From Nectonema munidae (lineage: Eukaryota > Nematomorpha > Nectonematoida > Nectonematidae), in NCBI GenBank assembly GCA_030549495.1, contig JAUIRK010000970.1, forward strand, positions 374,001-438,000: DNA of 64,000 nt, in the 5' to 3' direction. A model generated the notes under the pieces. It saw nothing but the letters and a program-made list of their open reading frames with translations, did not search any database and had not been told where the DNA came from. A program made the translations under genes and the position numbers. This document shows, one piece after another, positions 11,771-24,300 of this stretch (the first letter of the stretch is position 1; each line of letters starts with the position of its first letter).

Positions 11771-12971
11771 AACTAGAGGTATTATAATAGAAAAAGAAAT
11801 ATTAAATAAATTTAAATAATTTCCGTTTCTATAATTAAGTCCAGATATACAAAATGGTAAAGATAAAAGCCGAAAGTATACAAAGATACACGGCATTTAT
11901 CATATTAACCTACGTTAGCTTAAACTAAACTCATAAAACTACTTGAAACAAGTTTTGCTTCATGATACTTTCCACTAATAAAATGCAGCCTTAAATATGC
12001 GAGCACTCCCTTCTCAAATAAGAAAGAAAGGGTATTCTACATTGAAAGATGGTTTAATTAGATATATACCCTTCTAAGAGAAAGACATTAAAATTCATTA
12101 GAGTGGTTGAAGTCCCATGCACACAATAGCAGAAATATAATTGATCAAGGGAAAGATTAAAAAGTGCTTGCAATTACCACAAGAAAAGGACAAGAGAAAG
12201 AATAGACAAAAATGGCTACATGAAAAAATGTAAAGTATGCGCACAATAATCATTCATGCACACAAATTCTTAGCATAGCAGAAAAATATCCAAAAAAATT
12301 CTAGATATTTACAGTTTTGAAAAATCTTGAACACTGTGTTATTTTTACGTTAAAAAATCACTAAAAGTTTGAAGATATGCCCAAGTTTGCATGCTCATCT
12401 AATATATCATATTTTCTCAAAATTATCTTTACTTATTTTTTGACAGAAAAAAATTTAATTATCAATTTATTAAGAGAATTGAGTTATTAATATAAAATCT
12501 ACTAAATAAATTTCCTTCATATTTTAAATTAGAATCGATGTATTATCGGTTTATTTTGCATAAAAAAGGTCAATTTTTTTAAAGGTTTTAAATGGTATGA
12601 CTATTATAAAATGTTAAATTTATTGATCAAATCAATGGTCTGAGTTTTGTATGATGAAAATAGCCTTTAATTTACAAAAAAAGTAACGTACATTTTCAAA
12701 AAGTAAATATTGCATAAAACACGGACCATATGGTAGATTGTATTAAAACTAAGAATGCAAAGTCAGATAGAAAATATATCCGACTAAAAGTATACTTACA
12801 AAAGTTATTTTTCAAAACTTTAAAAATCCGAATCTAACTCCTAAATTTTATTGGATACCTAATCCGTTTTCTAAACTCCGACTCTGCTACCCTGTAAATT
12901 TTTGTAACGTCGATTTAATGTCATTTTTACACGTCAAAATACAGTCAAACCCGTAATCAGATATCATTTAA
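11771..12971. other. AT-rich intronic stretch
   Basis: No gene, repeat with clear ends or RNA gene could be identified. It lies within the putative plexin intron. Confidence 0.5.
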
Positions 12972-13077
12972 CCCTTTATCCCATCGTCACTTTTAACTAA
13001 CGAAGACAATTTCTAATTTTAAATTACTTTTATATCCAATTACTTAATTTGCTCCGCTTTCTCTGCAATGAAATGGG
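12972..13077. mobile_element. TTAA-flanked piggyBac-like MITE, diverged
   Basis: A 106-bp element starts CCCTTTATCCC and ends AAATGGG, with TTAA on both sides (12968-12971 and 13078-13081). The interior keeps only traces of the CTCCGCTTT motif and no clear palindrome, so it is an older member. Confidence 0.7.
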
Positions 13078-13636
13078 TTAAGGAAACCCTCAAAAGTGGT
13101 CTTTTTCAACAGTTGGTCTCTCAATGAAGATCGAATAAGCTCAATCAAGATTAATTGCAAAGAATTTATATTGGTCGTTATAGACAGACACGTGGTCGTT
13201 ACCATTCCTAATAAGTCGAAAAAAGTGACACAAAAGATGTTTGGGTCAAATTGATCCGAAAAGACGAAAAAGCCTTTTACCTATAAAGTTTTGTTGTATA
13301 TGGATTGCGTTGATTCAGCAAGACTTATACATACCAGTTTTAATTTTAATATATTTGTGTCTAAAATAATTTTTGATTGTTTTGTCTGACATATCACTGA
13401 TGATATTCCCAAGATCATAACGTAAAAAACTTCATTTTATATCAATAATTTTGGAAAGTGGATATTTAGTTGCGGATAGCTTTTCCTTGCTACTTTAGAA
13501 TAAATGTATTCTATGATAATTACATTCTAGAAAAAAAATCAGCCATTTATTTTTATTAATACTCACGGGACGATATACTGCAATACAGATTCATATATAA
13601 AATAAAGCGTAAGATATTTCCAATAAGTACTATTAA

Positions 13637-13784
13637 CTCATATTGACCCGAAACATTAAAGTCGTAAGTTTTGAAGTTTTCTCAATTTACAATGAGAGAC
13701 CTTCATTTTAAAACTTACTGATTAACTTTTATAAAGTTACAAACTGCTCTTCGGGTCAAATAAACCCGAAACACGTTAGAAGGG
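13637..13784. mobile_element. TTAA-type MITE with TTCGGGT palindrome
   Basis: A 148-bp element starts after TTAA (13633-13636) and ends GGG followed by TTAC. A 21-bp palindrome at 13750-13770 has arms TTCGGGT and ACCCGAA and lies 14 bases from the right end. A related 20-bp palindrome at 13241-13260 (arms TTGGGTC and GATCCGAA) marks a further partial copy. Confidence 0.65.
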
Positions 13785-15121
13785 TTACGCAAGTGTGAAT
13801 GTAGCAAATGGCTATAAATGAATTTATACTAAGTTTAGAAAGCAATGATAAGAAATCATTCACGAATAGAGAAACATGAAGAGAAATAGTAAGAAAAATT
13901 AGACATCAAATTAAGCCATTGGATCGATATTCCAAATTATTAGCTACAAATTAAAAATGTAGCCGTTGAAAAACTGTAGTTTAGCTTTTATGTAGGACAG
14001 AATATACATCAATGTTTATAGCTTGAAATTTAAGGACAAAACAGTTTTATTTTAGATTGAACTTTCAAATTTGGTTAAATGAACAGTTGTCAAAGTATTA
14101 CTTACTTGAATTCGAATCTGTAAATGATTGCTTTAGAACTTAGAATGATTCAAATCAAGTTGATCTGATTTAATTATAAAATTAATATCAAATCAAATTT
14201 GCAAATCAATTATAAAATCAGATTTGATTTGACAAATCAAATCAATGGTTCTTTACTTTATAAGATATACTAATCATTGATTTTCTTCATAAATTTTTTC
14301 AATTCCTGCTTCTCAAGCATCAGTTGAATGATTTCGTTTCTCAAAACCCATGTTCTTTAGATAGACAATTAGTTAGTGAATCTATGACATCCTGCCAACC
14401 TGCCATTTTAGGATTATATTTACTCATTCATTTATTTTTTTAATTTTCATTTCTCTAGTTTTATAAAATTTCTTTTATATTTCGTTTTCAAAATATACAC
14501 AAAAGAGAAATTAAAAAAACACTATAAAAAGAGGCATTTCGCCCTAAAAGCACATACATTTTTGACAATTGCATCCTTTTTTTGTTTTTTACACTACAAT
14601 GTGTCAAAGTAGTTCGTAGTCTACTTTAATATTTGAATATATATAATATCGTTCATTTAGTTAGTTTGCGAAACTATTGATTCGAAGATTTGATTTACAA
14701 ATATATGACTATTTGGATTTGATTTAAATTTAATTTGATTTCAAACCAGTTGATTTCAGCCACCCCAGTTAGAGATCAATGAAAACAATTTAAAACTTTC
14801 TTTTATTCATAAGTAATGATTCTTCACTGCAAAAATGCAAATTGGAACAATTTTTTTTATATAAATAAAGAAAAATATTTAATCATATTTTGTAACAATA
14901 AGAATTTTTGAAACACCCTTAAATTGATCAAAGAGTTTCCCAATGAAATTATGAGAAGAAAACTAAAGAGTTTATATATTATTGAATTTTTGAAATAACC
15001 AATACGCGGGTGAAGAAACTTTGAAAAAATCATATTAATTAATTATTTGCAATTGAATAGGTGTGTATTAGAAAGTAGTCAAAATTAAATGAACTCATAT
15101 AAATCTTTTTGCTACCTTAAA
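13785..15121. repeat. Stretch holding a GATTTGATTT-rich inverted-repeat element
   Basis: Between about 14135 and 14770 the sequence is built from AAATCAAATC and GATTTGATTT motifs in opposite orientations. Its two ends, CAAATCAAGTTGATCTG and, inverted, AAATCAACTGGTTTGAAAT, are imperfect inverted repeats. The right end carries GGGGTGGCTG when read inward. It is probably a non-autonomous transposon of unknown type. The rest is plain AT-rich intronic DNA. Confidence 0.4.
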
Positions 15122-15264
15122 TTAAAGAAATCGTTCAGATACTAAATTTTGTGAAAAAAAGTTTAAATCTTCAGCTGAATTAGTAAAAAGTGGAAAGTAA
15201 TAACTTATATGCATAAGAAAACCTATAAAAATCGAGATATTAATAATAAAATTGAAATTCATAC

Positions 15265-15415
15265 CAGAATTCTCATTGTGCACAATTCTTAGGAAATTTT
15301 CTTCATTTTCAGGCTTTTCAAAAATTGAAACGATATTCTTGTTATAGGCTGAGATAAAGAGTTGCGAATATAAAAAACAGAGACAAACAACTATTTCACA
15401 AACTTTGAATTTCAT
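15265..15415 (-). CDS. Plexin-like protein, exon 1 (signal peptide)
   Basis: The ATG at 15413-15415 opens a 50-codon reading frame. It starts with a basic residue, a hydrophobic core (VVCLCFLYSQLFISA) and a probable cleavage site before YNKN, so it is a secreted or membrane protein. The exon ends after one base of a glycine codon, at a donor GTATGAAT that begins at 15264. Joined to the exon at 3689-3903 it reads IVHNENSG then KLYLSG, like the FNHLxVDxxTGxLYVG start of plexin Sema domains. An alternative is a 42-nt intron inside a longer 97-residue frame that stays open to 15122. I prefer the plexin model because phase and homology both agree. Confidence 0.65.
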
Positions 15416-16850
15416 CTAAAATATGTTTCAAATCAAATTAAAATAATTAAAAAATGCTTAAACTAAGCAAAAAGTCCTACAAGCATTAATCAATTAAAAG
15501 AATTTGTAGTAAAATCGTTGGAAGAAATAAAATAGAATTAAGTAATTAGCCTTGAGTTTAAATGTTTAACGACCAATTAAGCGCTATACAACGTAAAAAG
15601 GAACAATCTGCTCTATGAACATAAGAGTAAAAGCGTCAAAAGTAAAATCTTATGTAAATGATCAGAAACTCGCCCATGCGATAAAAGACATCCATAGCTA
15701 TATCTACATATATTTAAATGCAGTCATTAAACTCAAGAAAATGAGGTTGCCTGGAATCATTTTAATAATGAAAAAAGAGTATATCTTTGAAGCGTACTTG
15801 CAAATGGAAAAAACAATAAAGTGCCTCACAACGTCAATAACAAATGATAGCTAGAATAAGCATTCTCATCACATAAAAACATCAATACACACCTAGGCTC
15901 ATGAAAAGATACAGAACCCTAATCGTGTATAAGTACATAAATTTCAAGTATTCTTAACATATAAAAGCTTAAAACTAATACCGTGCTTAATGTGAAGTGT
16001 TATTTTCAATGACAAAGTAGAATTTACCGATTATGCACTATTCATGATGTATATTGCGTTATATATGTTATAGTGCGTTAAAGCAATAAAATAGAATATA
16101 GCAAGGCATAATTCTTTTAACTTATAACTAACTTAACAAGACATACTAAGGTTCACAGATGATACCATAGAATATTTAGTTATTCTAGTGTGGCTGTTTT
16201 CTTTGATCTTTTCTTATGGCTCATAAAAAATTATCTTTTAACATTTAACTAATATTACATCAATCGATTAGACCGGAACGAAAGAGGGAGCATTTGTCAT
16301 CCATTGCAAGATCACCATTTTCTTGATATTTGATTTGATTGGAAAAACTAGTATACAGTCGAACCTAATAATAATACTTACGAAAAAAGGGAAGAATTAT
16401 TCCACGACTATGGAGTCGAAGTCGACAAAACTATACCTACTCCAACAGAATCAACAAAATATTAAAAATGTTTATCCAAATCTAAGGTAGTAAAAAAATA
16501 GTTATAAAGTGAAGTTGCACCCAACATAGTGTAGCATAGTTCTCATAATGTATGACTAAAATTATAATACAAGCAAAGTTTTATTAAAAATGAAATCGGC
16601 GTCGTATAGCAAAATTAGTATAAGTCAAAATCAATGTTTTTGTTATTTTCTTGATTTTGTATCTAATGTTAGCCTGATGATAATATACATAGAAAGAAGG
16701 GAGAGCTAAAAGTTCAAAAGTGAGGGGGAAGACGGAACGATTTAATATAGGTTTGTCAAGGTGAAGGTGCATGGATATATTTGCATAGACATTTTTTAAG
16801 ATGCCACATTTCATATTTATCACTTCTACGTGTAGTCTTTAAGAATATTA
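15416..16850. other. Region upstream of the plexin-like start
   Basis: This would hold the promoter and 5' leader of the plexin-like gene, but no core promoter element could be pinned down. Short open frames at 15615 and 16584 show no recognisable domain. The DNA is AT-rich throughout. Confidence 0.4.
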
Positions 16851-16854
16851 TTAA

Positions 16855-17118
16855 CCCATTTACGGCCAATGTTCCTATTTTGGAACATAAGTAATTTCAT
16901 CTTCGTTGCTTTTTTCAATGACCTTGAATATAAATCATCTGCGTTTTTTTTAGATATCGTCTGCTTTGCTTGGCCTTAACCCATTAAGTACCATAGAAAT
17001 CAGACGATATATAAAAAAACGCAGACGATTTATATTCAAAGTCATTGGAAAAAGCAGACGAAGATTAAATTACTTATTTTCCCAAATGGGAACATTGGGA
17101 CTTAATGGGTTAAATGGG
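16855..17118. mobile_element. TTAA-type MITE interrupted by a second MITE
   Basis: The outer copy starts CCCATTTACGGCC after TTAA (16851-16854). It carries the 20-bp palindrome ATGTTCCTATTTTGGAACAT at 16869-16888 and runs to 16975. Its last bases (ATGGG, 17114-17118) and right TTAA (17119-17122) follow the inserted element at 16980-17109. The insertion used a TTAA naturally present in the outer copy's own terminal repeat. Confidence 0.85.
16980..17109. mobile_element. TTAA-flanked piggyBac-like MITE, nested copy
   Basis: A 130-bp element with TTAA on both sides (16976-16979, 17110-17113) lies in the opposite orientation to the copy at 8189-8318 and is nearly identical to it. Its palindrome TCCCAAATGGGA is at 17080-17091, 18 bases from the GGG end. 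It is inserted inside another member of the same family. Confidence 0.9.
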
Positions 17119-17333
17119 TTAAGGTGGGCGAAAAAGGATTAAGGAAAGAGATGAATTTTACTTCATCCAATTAAATTCCTAAGAAAATATATAATCTAAA
17201 TTCTAAGGATTATATAGTGAATCCAAATCTCATTATGCAATAAAAAAATCTTTAGAACGGGTCGGATGAAACACGACAGCATTTAGCCCGCAGGCCGTAT
17301 GTTTGACAGTACTTCGTGTTATGTCTTTCAATG

Positions 17334-17752
17334 CAGAGGCGGATCTAGGAATTGGCATTAGGGGGGCGGGCGGATTTTACTAAACTAGAACTCAAATTTC
17401 AAGCATATAAATTTAAGCTTTATCAAAATTTTTAAAACAAAAAGAAGAATGAGAGCTTTAAAACGATCCTCATTCATTGAACAGCGAAGTGAATTGATGT
17501 GGTAAAACTTAATGTGTTTAAATAATAAATTTACAAAAAAAATTGGATAATATAAAATTAATAAGTGTAACACTTAACTACGATTGAAACATAAAAAACT
17601 TTTTAGGGCTTCTCACTTTAGAGAAAGATTGAATCTAAAAAATGAGTTGCAGAAATCATCATAATATTTGAGTTCTACAAAAAGAATTAGATCAAAAAAA
17701 TTTTTCAAGCAATTGGCAATGCAATTTGGGGGAGGGGCGAAATCCGCCGTTG
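17334..17752. mobile_element. hAT-like MITE with CAGAGGCGG ends
   Basis: The left end reads CAGAGGCGGATCTAGG and is followed by a G-rich tract (GGGGGGCGGGCGG). The right end, read inward, is CAACGGCGGATTTCGCCCC. About 420 bp. A clear target duplication was not found, so the exact right boundary is uncertain. Confidence 0.55.
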
Positions 17753-20700
17753 AAATGAATTGTAAAAGATATCTGAACAAGCTTACAAGTTAATTTTATC
17801 AGGTTAATGAGTGTAACTTTTTTTTTGATTATTATTAAATCAACAAATGATAAAATATAGACATCAAGAAAAACATCTAATAAGAAATTAGTTGCTATCC
17901 CCTTAACAAATTTACTTGATTTGAGGCTGGAGCACTTAAAATATTAATCTATTTGATCCCAAGAAAAGCAGAAAACATTTAGTAATTTGAAATAAAATTA
18001 ACCTAAAATGAAGAAATCATCTGTGTCATTTAGAGATAGTTGTGGGATCAAATGGATTAGTATAAGTCAGCTAATCATCGATTTAATACATATAACCTAT
18101 ATAAATTAAAATAAATAAAAACATAAAAAACCAAATTTCATATGTAAAAAAGCTAAGCACTAGGAAAATATCGCGTCTGAGAGACTATTATGATAGACAC
18201 GTCTAGTGTAAATAAGATCTTAATCTTATTTATTCTATTCACAGCACCATGACAAAGCATGTATTAAAAGTCATTGTTTGATCGCATTTTGCGGTTAAAG
18301 CACACGTATGTCTAACAGCATGTGTTCGTCTCTGGTAACAATGTTTAGTATTGTTAGCATGAGAAACTAATCTGTAAAAATTGCATACCCAATAATAGAA
18401 TGTAAGCTTTTAAATAAACTAAGTATATAGAGAGCTCACACGCAAGGAATTCAAAGACGATGATGGATCTAAAGGAGAAAAGAAATGAATGTCACGCAAT
18501 ACAAAGTAAGGGTAAATCACACGAAAGACTTCCAAGAAAAATATATGCAAATTCAAAATAAATATTTAAAGAGATAATGTAAAATTAATATGAAATATAA
18601 TGCTTTCTCATAAGCCAGTCTTTCATCAAATTATTCATGCAACCCAAACTTAGGTTTAATATAAATATTTTTGCAACCCACTCAAAATTTAATGCAATGA
18701 ATGGCTCAACACAAAAATTTAGTATTTGATGAACTTTGACATTTTTTTCATACCTAAGCTCATAAGTATAGTTTATGCACGCCTAGAAAAATAATATTTT
18801 CAAAATTTTTAATTTATTCATAAAAAATAACCAATACTTTTATTGCAACTTGCAAATTAAGCTTACCTTTAAACTTTATAAACAAAAAACTAGGAGATAG
18901 AGAGAGATTGATGATAATATAAACTTAAACAAAATTGCTGAGTTGGGGAAAAATATCCAACCGACTTCAAGTACTAATAAATTCCGAATCCGACTCCCAA
19001 AAACTCTAGAAGACCAGTTGTAGGAAAAAGAATTAGAGGAAGAAAGCATAACTTAGAGCAAAGAATATGAGAATACAGAGTTATTGTAATTTTCATCATG
19101 AGTTTATTCTTAATTTATTTGTATTATATCATCAATAAAAATTTAATCCAGATATTAACGCAAAGAAACAGCGGTCATTTTGTGAATTTGACAGTTCGAA
19201 GTCAAAGCGATTAGAAGTGTAGAATTCGTGGATGAAGAGAAGAAAAAGAACTAGGAACAGATAAATAATTGGTTTGATAATTCATTTTTATCTTTTCGTA
19301 GGGTAGCACTCTTCATATATTGCTGGGCACACATGACAAGGCTCACATTTTGAAAGCTTAAGTTAAGTTAAGTTGTTTGTGACGTTCGCACCCATCCTTT
19401 CGGATATCGTGGCCCGCCAAGAATTTATGTTACAAATATATAAATACAGCTGATTGATCGATAGAATCCTAACGCGAACGCTCCCAATTAGGGAAACAAA
19501 CTTAATGTCTAGTGATAGCTTGATTACTAACCACGTAGAATCGGGTCGCCAGAGCACTACCTAACCGTAAAAACCTCTGAATTCTTCAGAGGAAGAAAAC
19601 CAGGGTAAAAAACCGGCACGACGGAATGTAGCTTGTTCCTAAATAAAAGAATATGTTTATAAAAGGTATATGCTACAAAAATAGAAGCGTTAGAAGGCAT
19701 GCAATATCTTATATATTATTAATAAATAATATTTGATACGTTATAGCGGGTAAAAAAGATATACATAATTTAAGGCATGCTAGGTTAGGAACAATCTACC
19801 CCTGGAATTTGACTCCATCCCTAAATGTCGTCCCTAGGATATATGTTTTAATATTGGAATGTTTAGACGGTCCTACAAGCGGACTCCTAAAGAGGCCAGA
19901 TTACCGACTATGCCTATCCTAGCCCGTTTTGAAAGCGTGAGTTCAAAATAATGCGTCATTGACTGGAACAATTATGTGAGAAGAGTCTTTGATTTTTACT
20001 AGAAGGGGGAGAGGTGAGATTACAAAATTGAAAAGTCGATTAAAAAATTGCGTAAAATTTGCTCGTTCCCTAAAATCCTTCTCTGCAATCTTTCAAAGTC
20101 TAACCTGCGCCATTGTGTTAGCGTGTTACTCCTTTAAAAAAATTCGTTATATATTCATCATAAAATTTTTCTTTTCCGTTAGTTAGTTAGATAATTAGTA
20201 ACTTAGAAAGTGAAAAGGATAGTAATTAAGTTAGTTCGTTTTTATTAGATTATTTTTAAAGGGGGTAAAACTCCAAGGGAAGATATGCTGAGAGTGCTAT
20301 TATAGTAGTATATGTCCAATATGGAAGAAATTTATCAATTTGATATAATGATATAAGTAAGGAAGCTACAGTAAATGGCTTTTTAGTTATAATGTTTAAC
20401 GAAAAATATATTCCAACAATGAAGAAAAAAATTATGTTTAAAAATATCAATGTCCACATAGATCACTTATATTTTTGAAAGCGTAAAGAAAAATTACATG
20501 AGAAAGGATAATATTTTATTATCTGTAATGTGTACCATAAATGATTTCAAATGTATAGACAAGCATAGTCAGATGAAAATATTTTTAAATGTTTATTGGT
20601 TGGAAAAATGATACTTGAATACCCTGAAAAGGTTCCAGGTAAAATATTCGAAACAAAAATATTCAAAATCAAAATTAATAGTAAATATTCATATTTATCT

Positions 20701-21418
20701 AAATTAGGCAGGCACCTTTGAAAAGTTTTCGTAGTAAATATAACTTAGCTATTAACATTTTGGATGTTGCTTAACACATTAAAAAAATTATATGAGGTAA
20801 AGTTTAGCTTACAATTATGAAGTAAAGAGAATCGTTGAAACGCTATGGTTGGTTGATCTCATACCACGTACAAAGAAGGAAATTCTAAAGAGATCAAATT
20901 CTTTATGGTATTAGCAGAGAAGGAGAAAGTCAAAGACAAAAAGACCTATCTAAAAAATATTTAGAGAGCGAGTCATCATAAACAAAAAATTCGCCTCAAG
21001 CAAAGTATGAAACACGTATATCTTATTTGTTGAAACATTTTTGTGCAAAATTTAATGATTGATTATTACCGGAACAATAAAATTAGATTATAATTGCAAC
21101 TGTATCTTGGGTATTTAAAAGTTTAAGAGAGAGATAGAGAGACAGAAAGAAGAGGGAAAGAAATAAAGTGTCGTCTGTCCACACTAATTATTATCTCTAA
21201 ATATATACATCGTCTCGAAGCTTGTGTCAATATACCAATGATAACACTCAAGCTACACTCTATACTAGTACGTCATTCAAATGATGAAATATATATTTTT
21301 TGATACGGTGGATGCAATTTAACTACGAATTTCACAAGTTTTTGCACTTTTTAATAAGAAAGGAGGAAGAAATATACTTTTCAAAAATCATTATATGGAC
21401 GCTATAAAAAATATTTAG
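17753..21418. other. Gene-poor AT-rich stretch
   Basis: No convincing gene was found. Two patches (about 19360-19620 and 19790-19980) have higher GC than their surroundings and may be old repeats. They match nothing else in the window, and their open frames have no recognisable domain. A purine-rich GAGAGA patch lies near 21125-21160. Confidence 0.4.
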
Positions 21419-21537
21419 CACTTTAAGGACCAGAATTTTGGCTAATAGTCTGCTTTCTTTTTCAATTGAATTTAATATATTTAAAAAAAGTCAATTTTCA
21501 TTTTTGGGACACTGGTGTCCCACTGGTTGTCAAAGGC
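21419..21537. mobile_element. TTAA-type MITE with GGGACAC palindrome
   Basis: A 119-bp element carries the 18-bp palindrome TGGGACACTGGTGTCCCA at 21505-21522, 15 bases from its right end. The right flank is TTAA (21538-21541); the left flank has worn to TTAG. The palindrome matches the one at 4417-4434 except in the central bases. Confidence 0.75.
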
Positions 21538-23226
21538 TTAAACTTGGAGACATGAAATATATTATACGAGACACAAAAAGGTGATTTTGACGTCAAAATT
21601 TTTTTATCTATGGATTGAGATAATTATAATTTAGACAATTTATTAATTTTATTGATAAACAAAACAGTTAATAGAAATAATTACATGAAAATATAAACAA
21701 TTTTAAAAGAGAAAAGTCAAAGGGACATTTAATAGCAGTCCATCGAGATGGCTAATCTCCACAATCCACATGGTATAACAAATTTTACCAGAACTTGTCA
21801 TTTCTAAATTCCTTTATGATTAAAATATAAAAATTAACTAAGAATAGTATGATAAAATTAATTTTATAGATTTTTTAAAGTTTTTACAATTTGAGCAATT
21901 TAACTCTTTGAAGTGCCTGTTAACTAAATTTAAAGTGCATAAAAGTACATAAACTTATTTACTTTTATTTAAATAGTTTAGTAATTTTATAAGTTAGGTG
22001 ATTAGATGTTTCAGAAAATTTTATGACTTTTATTATGACTTTTTACAAGTGACAAAGTAAAAATAAGAAACTAGCAAAACTAACCAAAAACCAATTGATT
22101 AGTCATCTAGGCAAAGTTTTCTTACTCTCAAGCTAGTGGGAATTACATCGAGGATTTAGTTAGAGCGAATTAGTTAAAATATTTTAATAATAAATGTGTT
22201 AGATGCATGTCGGATAGCAAAATTTTCGTTGCGATTTTTTCATTAGAAAGAAAAAATATTGTTAGATGAAAATGTTTAGAATGTGATGTCTGATGCGCCT
22301 TAAATTTATCTTATACAAGACTAATAAGTTTCTAAATAATTTTAACATTAAAAATAAGATATAATCTAACAAAAGACCATTTTGAAGTAAAATAATTAAG
22401 GCACTCACGTTTGGGAAAGCAAAAAAATGTAAAAAACATAGTTATTACGCAGAATAATAAATAGCAAAAAGAAGATTATATAATAAATAGGTCACAAAAC
22501 TCAATATTTTTCCCTTAATGAAAATCATATGGTGTAAAATCAATAAAAATAATTATAACAATGGATATAACTAAACCAAAATGAAAGTTAAGGCCATTCA
22601 CTAAAAGACAAAATCAATATATCTTGCAATATGTTAAAATATAGAGAGCATTTGAAGTTTTCAAAATTTACTCCATAGTTGTCATTAAACACACAAAGAG
22701 TCTGAGACAGTGAAAATTTCTTTAAGAAACACCGACACAAAAACATTTGAGGTTAAAAAAAGCGTAAAGCAGTTGTCATAGTGATATAAAATATAAAAAA
22801 TAGGCAGTTCAGTCGTGCTACAAAATCTAAATAACATTTAAATTTGATTTAGCAAAGAGCCCCCTTAGTGAAACTTTTTAATTTACTAAAATAATGTTAG
22901 ATATATTGATTATGAAGGGTAAAAAAAATGTAAAATTTTCCATACAGCAAACTGACACCTTTCTTTACTTATTTAGGAAATAAAAATATACGTATAATCA
23001 ATTTAAAGTATTTTCCATTTATATTAGTTTAATTTATTTTTAACTTATTCAGTGGCTCGATAAAAGTAAAACTTAAGGAGGTTAAGGAAAGCCAACTTGC
23101 ATGGATTTTCAGGCTGGCTCTAAGAAACAATGAAATAGATCATATTCTACTATACATGTGTTTTTCAATAAATAATAATTAGTTAACTAGTTAGTTATTT
23201 GATCAGTTTCCTTGTCGAATCTTAAC
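21538..23226. other. AT-rich non-coding stretch
   Basis: No gene, RNA gene or bounded repeat could be supported. Base composition is uniform and strongly AT-rich. Confidence 0.45.
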
Positions 23227-23349
23227 CGGTTATCGACCACAGTCGACATATGTCTACAAAAATAAAATCGTCTGCGTTTATCAATACTCTTTAATACAAA
23301 TCTTCTGCTTTACATTAGATATCGTCTGGTTATTCTGGTCGTTAACGGG
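23227..23349. mobile_element. TTAA-flanked piggyBac-like MITE with GACATATGTC palindrome
   Basis: A 123-bp element starts CCGGTTATCGACCA and ends GGTCGTTAACGGG, with TTAA on both sides (23223-23226, 23350-23353). The palindrome GACATATGTC is at 23245-23254, 18 bases from the left end. The interior has the ATCGTCTGCG motif of the family. Confidence 0.8.
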
Positions 23350-24300
23350 TTAAAAAGGTTTCGGGAAGATTACTGTATATGGAAAGTAAAAAATAGGATG
23401 CACATCTAGAGGGCCAGGAGAAGACGATGATAAGGGGCTGAAATAAATTCCTTATCGCATCCTTAATAAATTGAGACTGGTAGAGAAATTTAGCTATTAA
23501 TATTTTTTCAATCACCAGCGTACCAAAGGCATTTATCAAAGCAATAATTTTATCTTTGAAGACATTTTAGAAATTAATTTTTATATATCTTATATAAGGA
23601 ATTTTTATGATACATTAAGGGAATATTTTTGAGTACAAATATACCTAGCGCTAAATTAAAAGGAAATATTTTAAATTTAAATTTAAATTAATAACTGAAC
23701 AAAAAAAGGAAATCTGGAAAAATATAAGGATAGTGTTACAGGATACACAATCAATAGGGTATTTTGTTAAAAAAAGAAGAATGATAACAATAGCTAAAAC
23801 ATACTTCATTATTAAATCTAAAAAAAAATTAATCTCCTCAAGCTAGTTTTTAATATGCTGATATTTTCAGAAAGGAAAACCATTTTGTTTGGTGAGCGGA
23901 GATCTATCCCCTCCCATTATCTTTGGCGATGTCTCTACCCTCCACCTTGGGATGAAATAATTAAAACAAACGGGCATATTTATAAGTTAACATTCCTTTT
24001 TATTAACAAATAAAACAACAATTATATTCAATACTAACTCTATCCACATATATTAGCATATATAAATTTCCACTCACATGAATTCATTTCTTACATTTTC
24101 CCGAGAAAAGCGGTTCCCTCTGCTTTCTGATTCAAGAAGACTCAGTTAAAATATTAAAGATTTTAATAATAGCCTACTATATTCAACCTTTATGAAACAA
24201 CAATTGTCTAAAAATATCTATATTAGTGGGATATGTTAAATTACCCTAATACAGATCTTATTGATAAGACAATTTATATGTAATTAATCTTAAGTAAATA
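23350..24300. other. AT-rich non-coding stretch
   Basis: No gene was recognised. A C-rich patch at about 23905-23950 looks like part of an old repeat, but no partner end was found. Confidence 0.4.

Noticed and set aside
15122-15415. A 97-residue secreted protein as a single frame, or with a 42-nt intron
   Set aside because: The frame does stay open, but the donor at 15264 joins in phase to a plexin Sema exon. The part after 15264 has no similarity I can name. It is not fully excluded.
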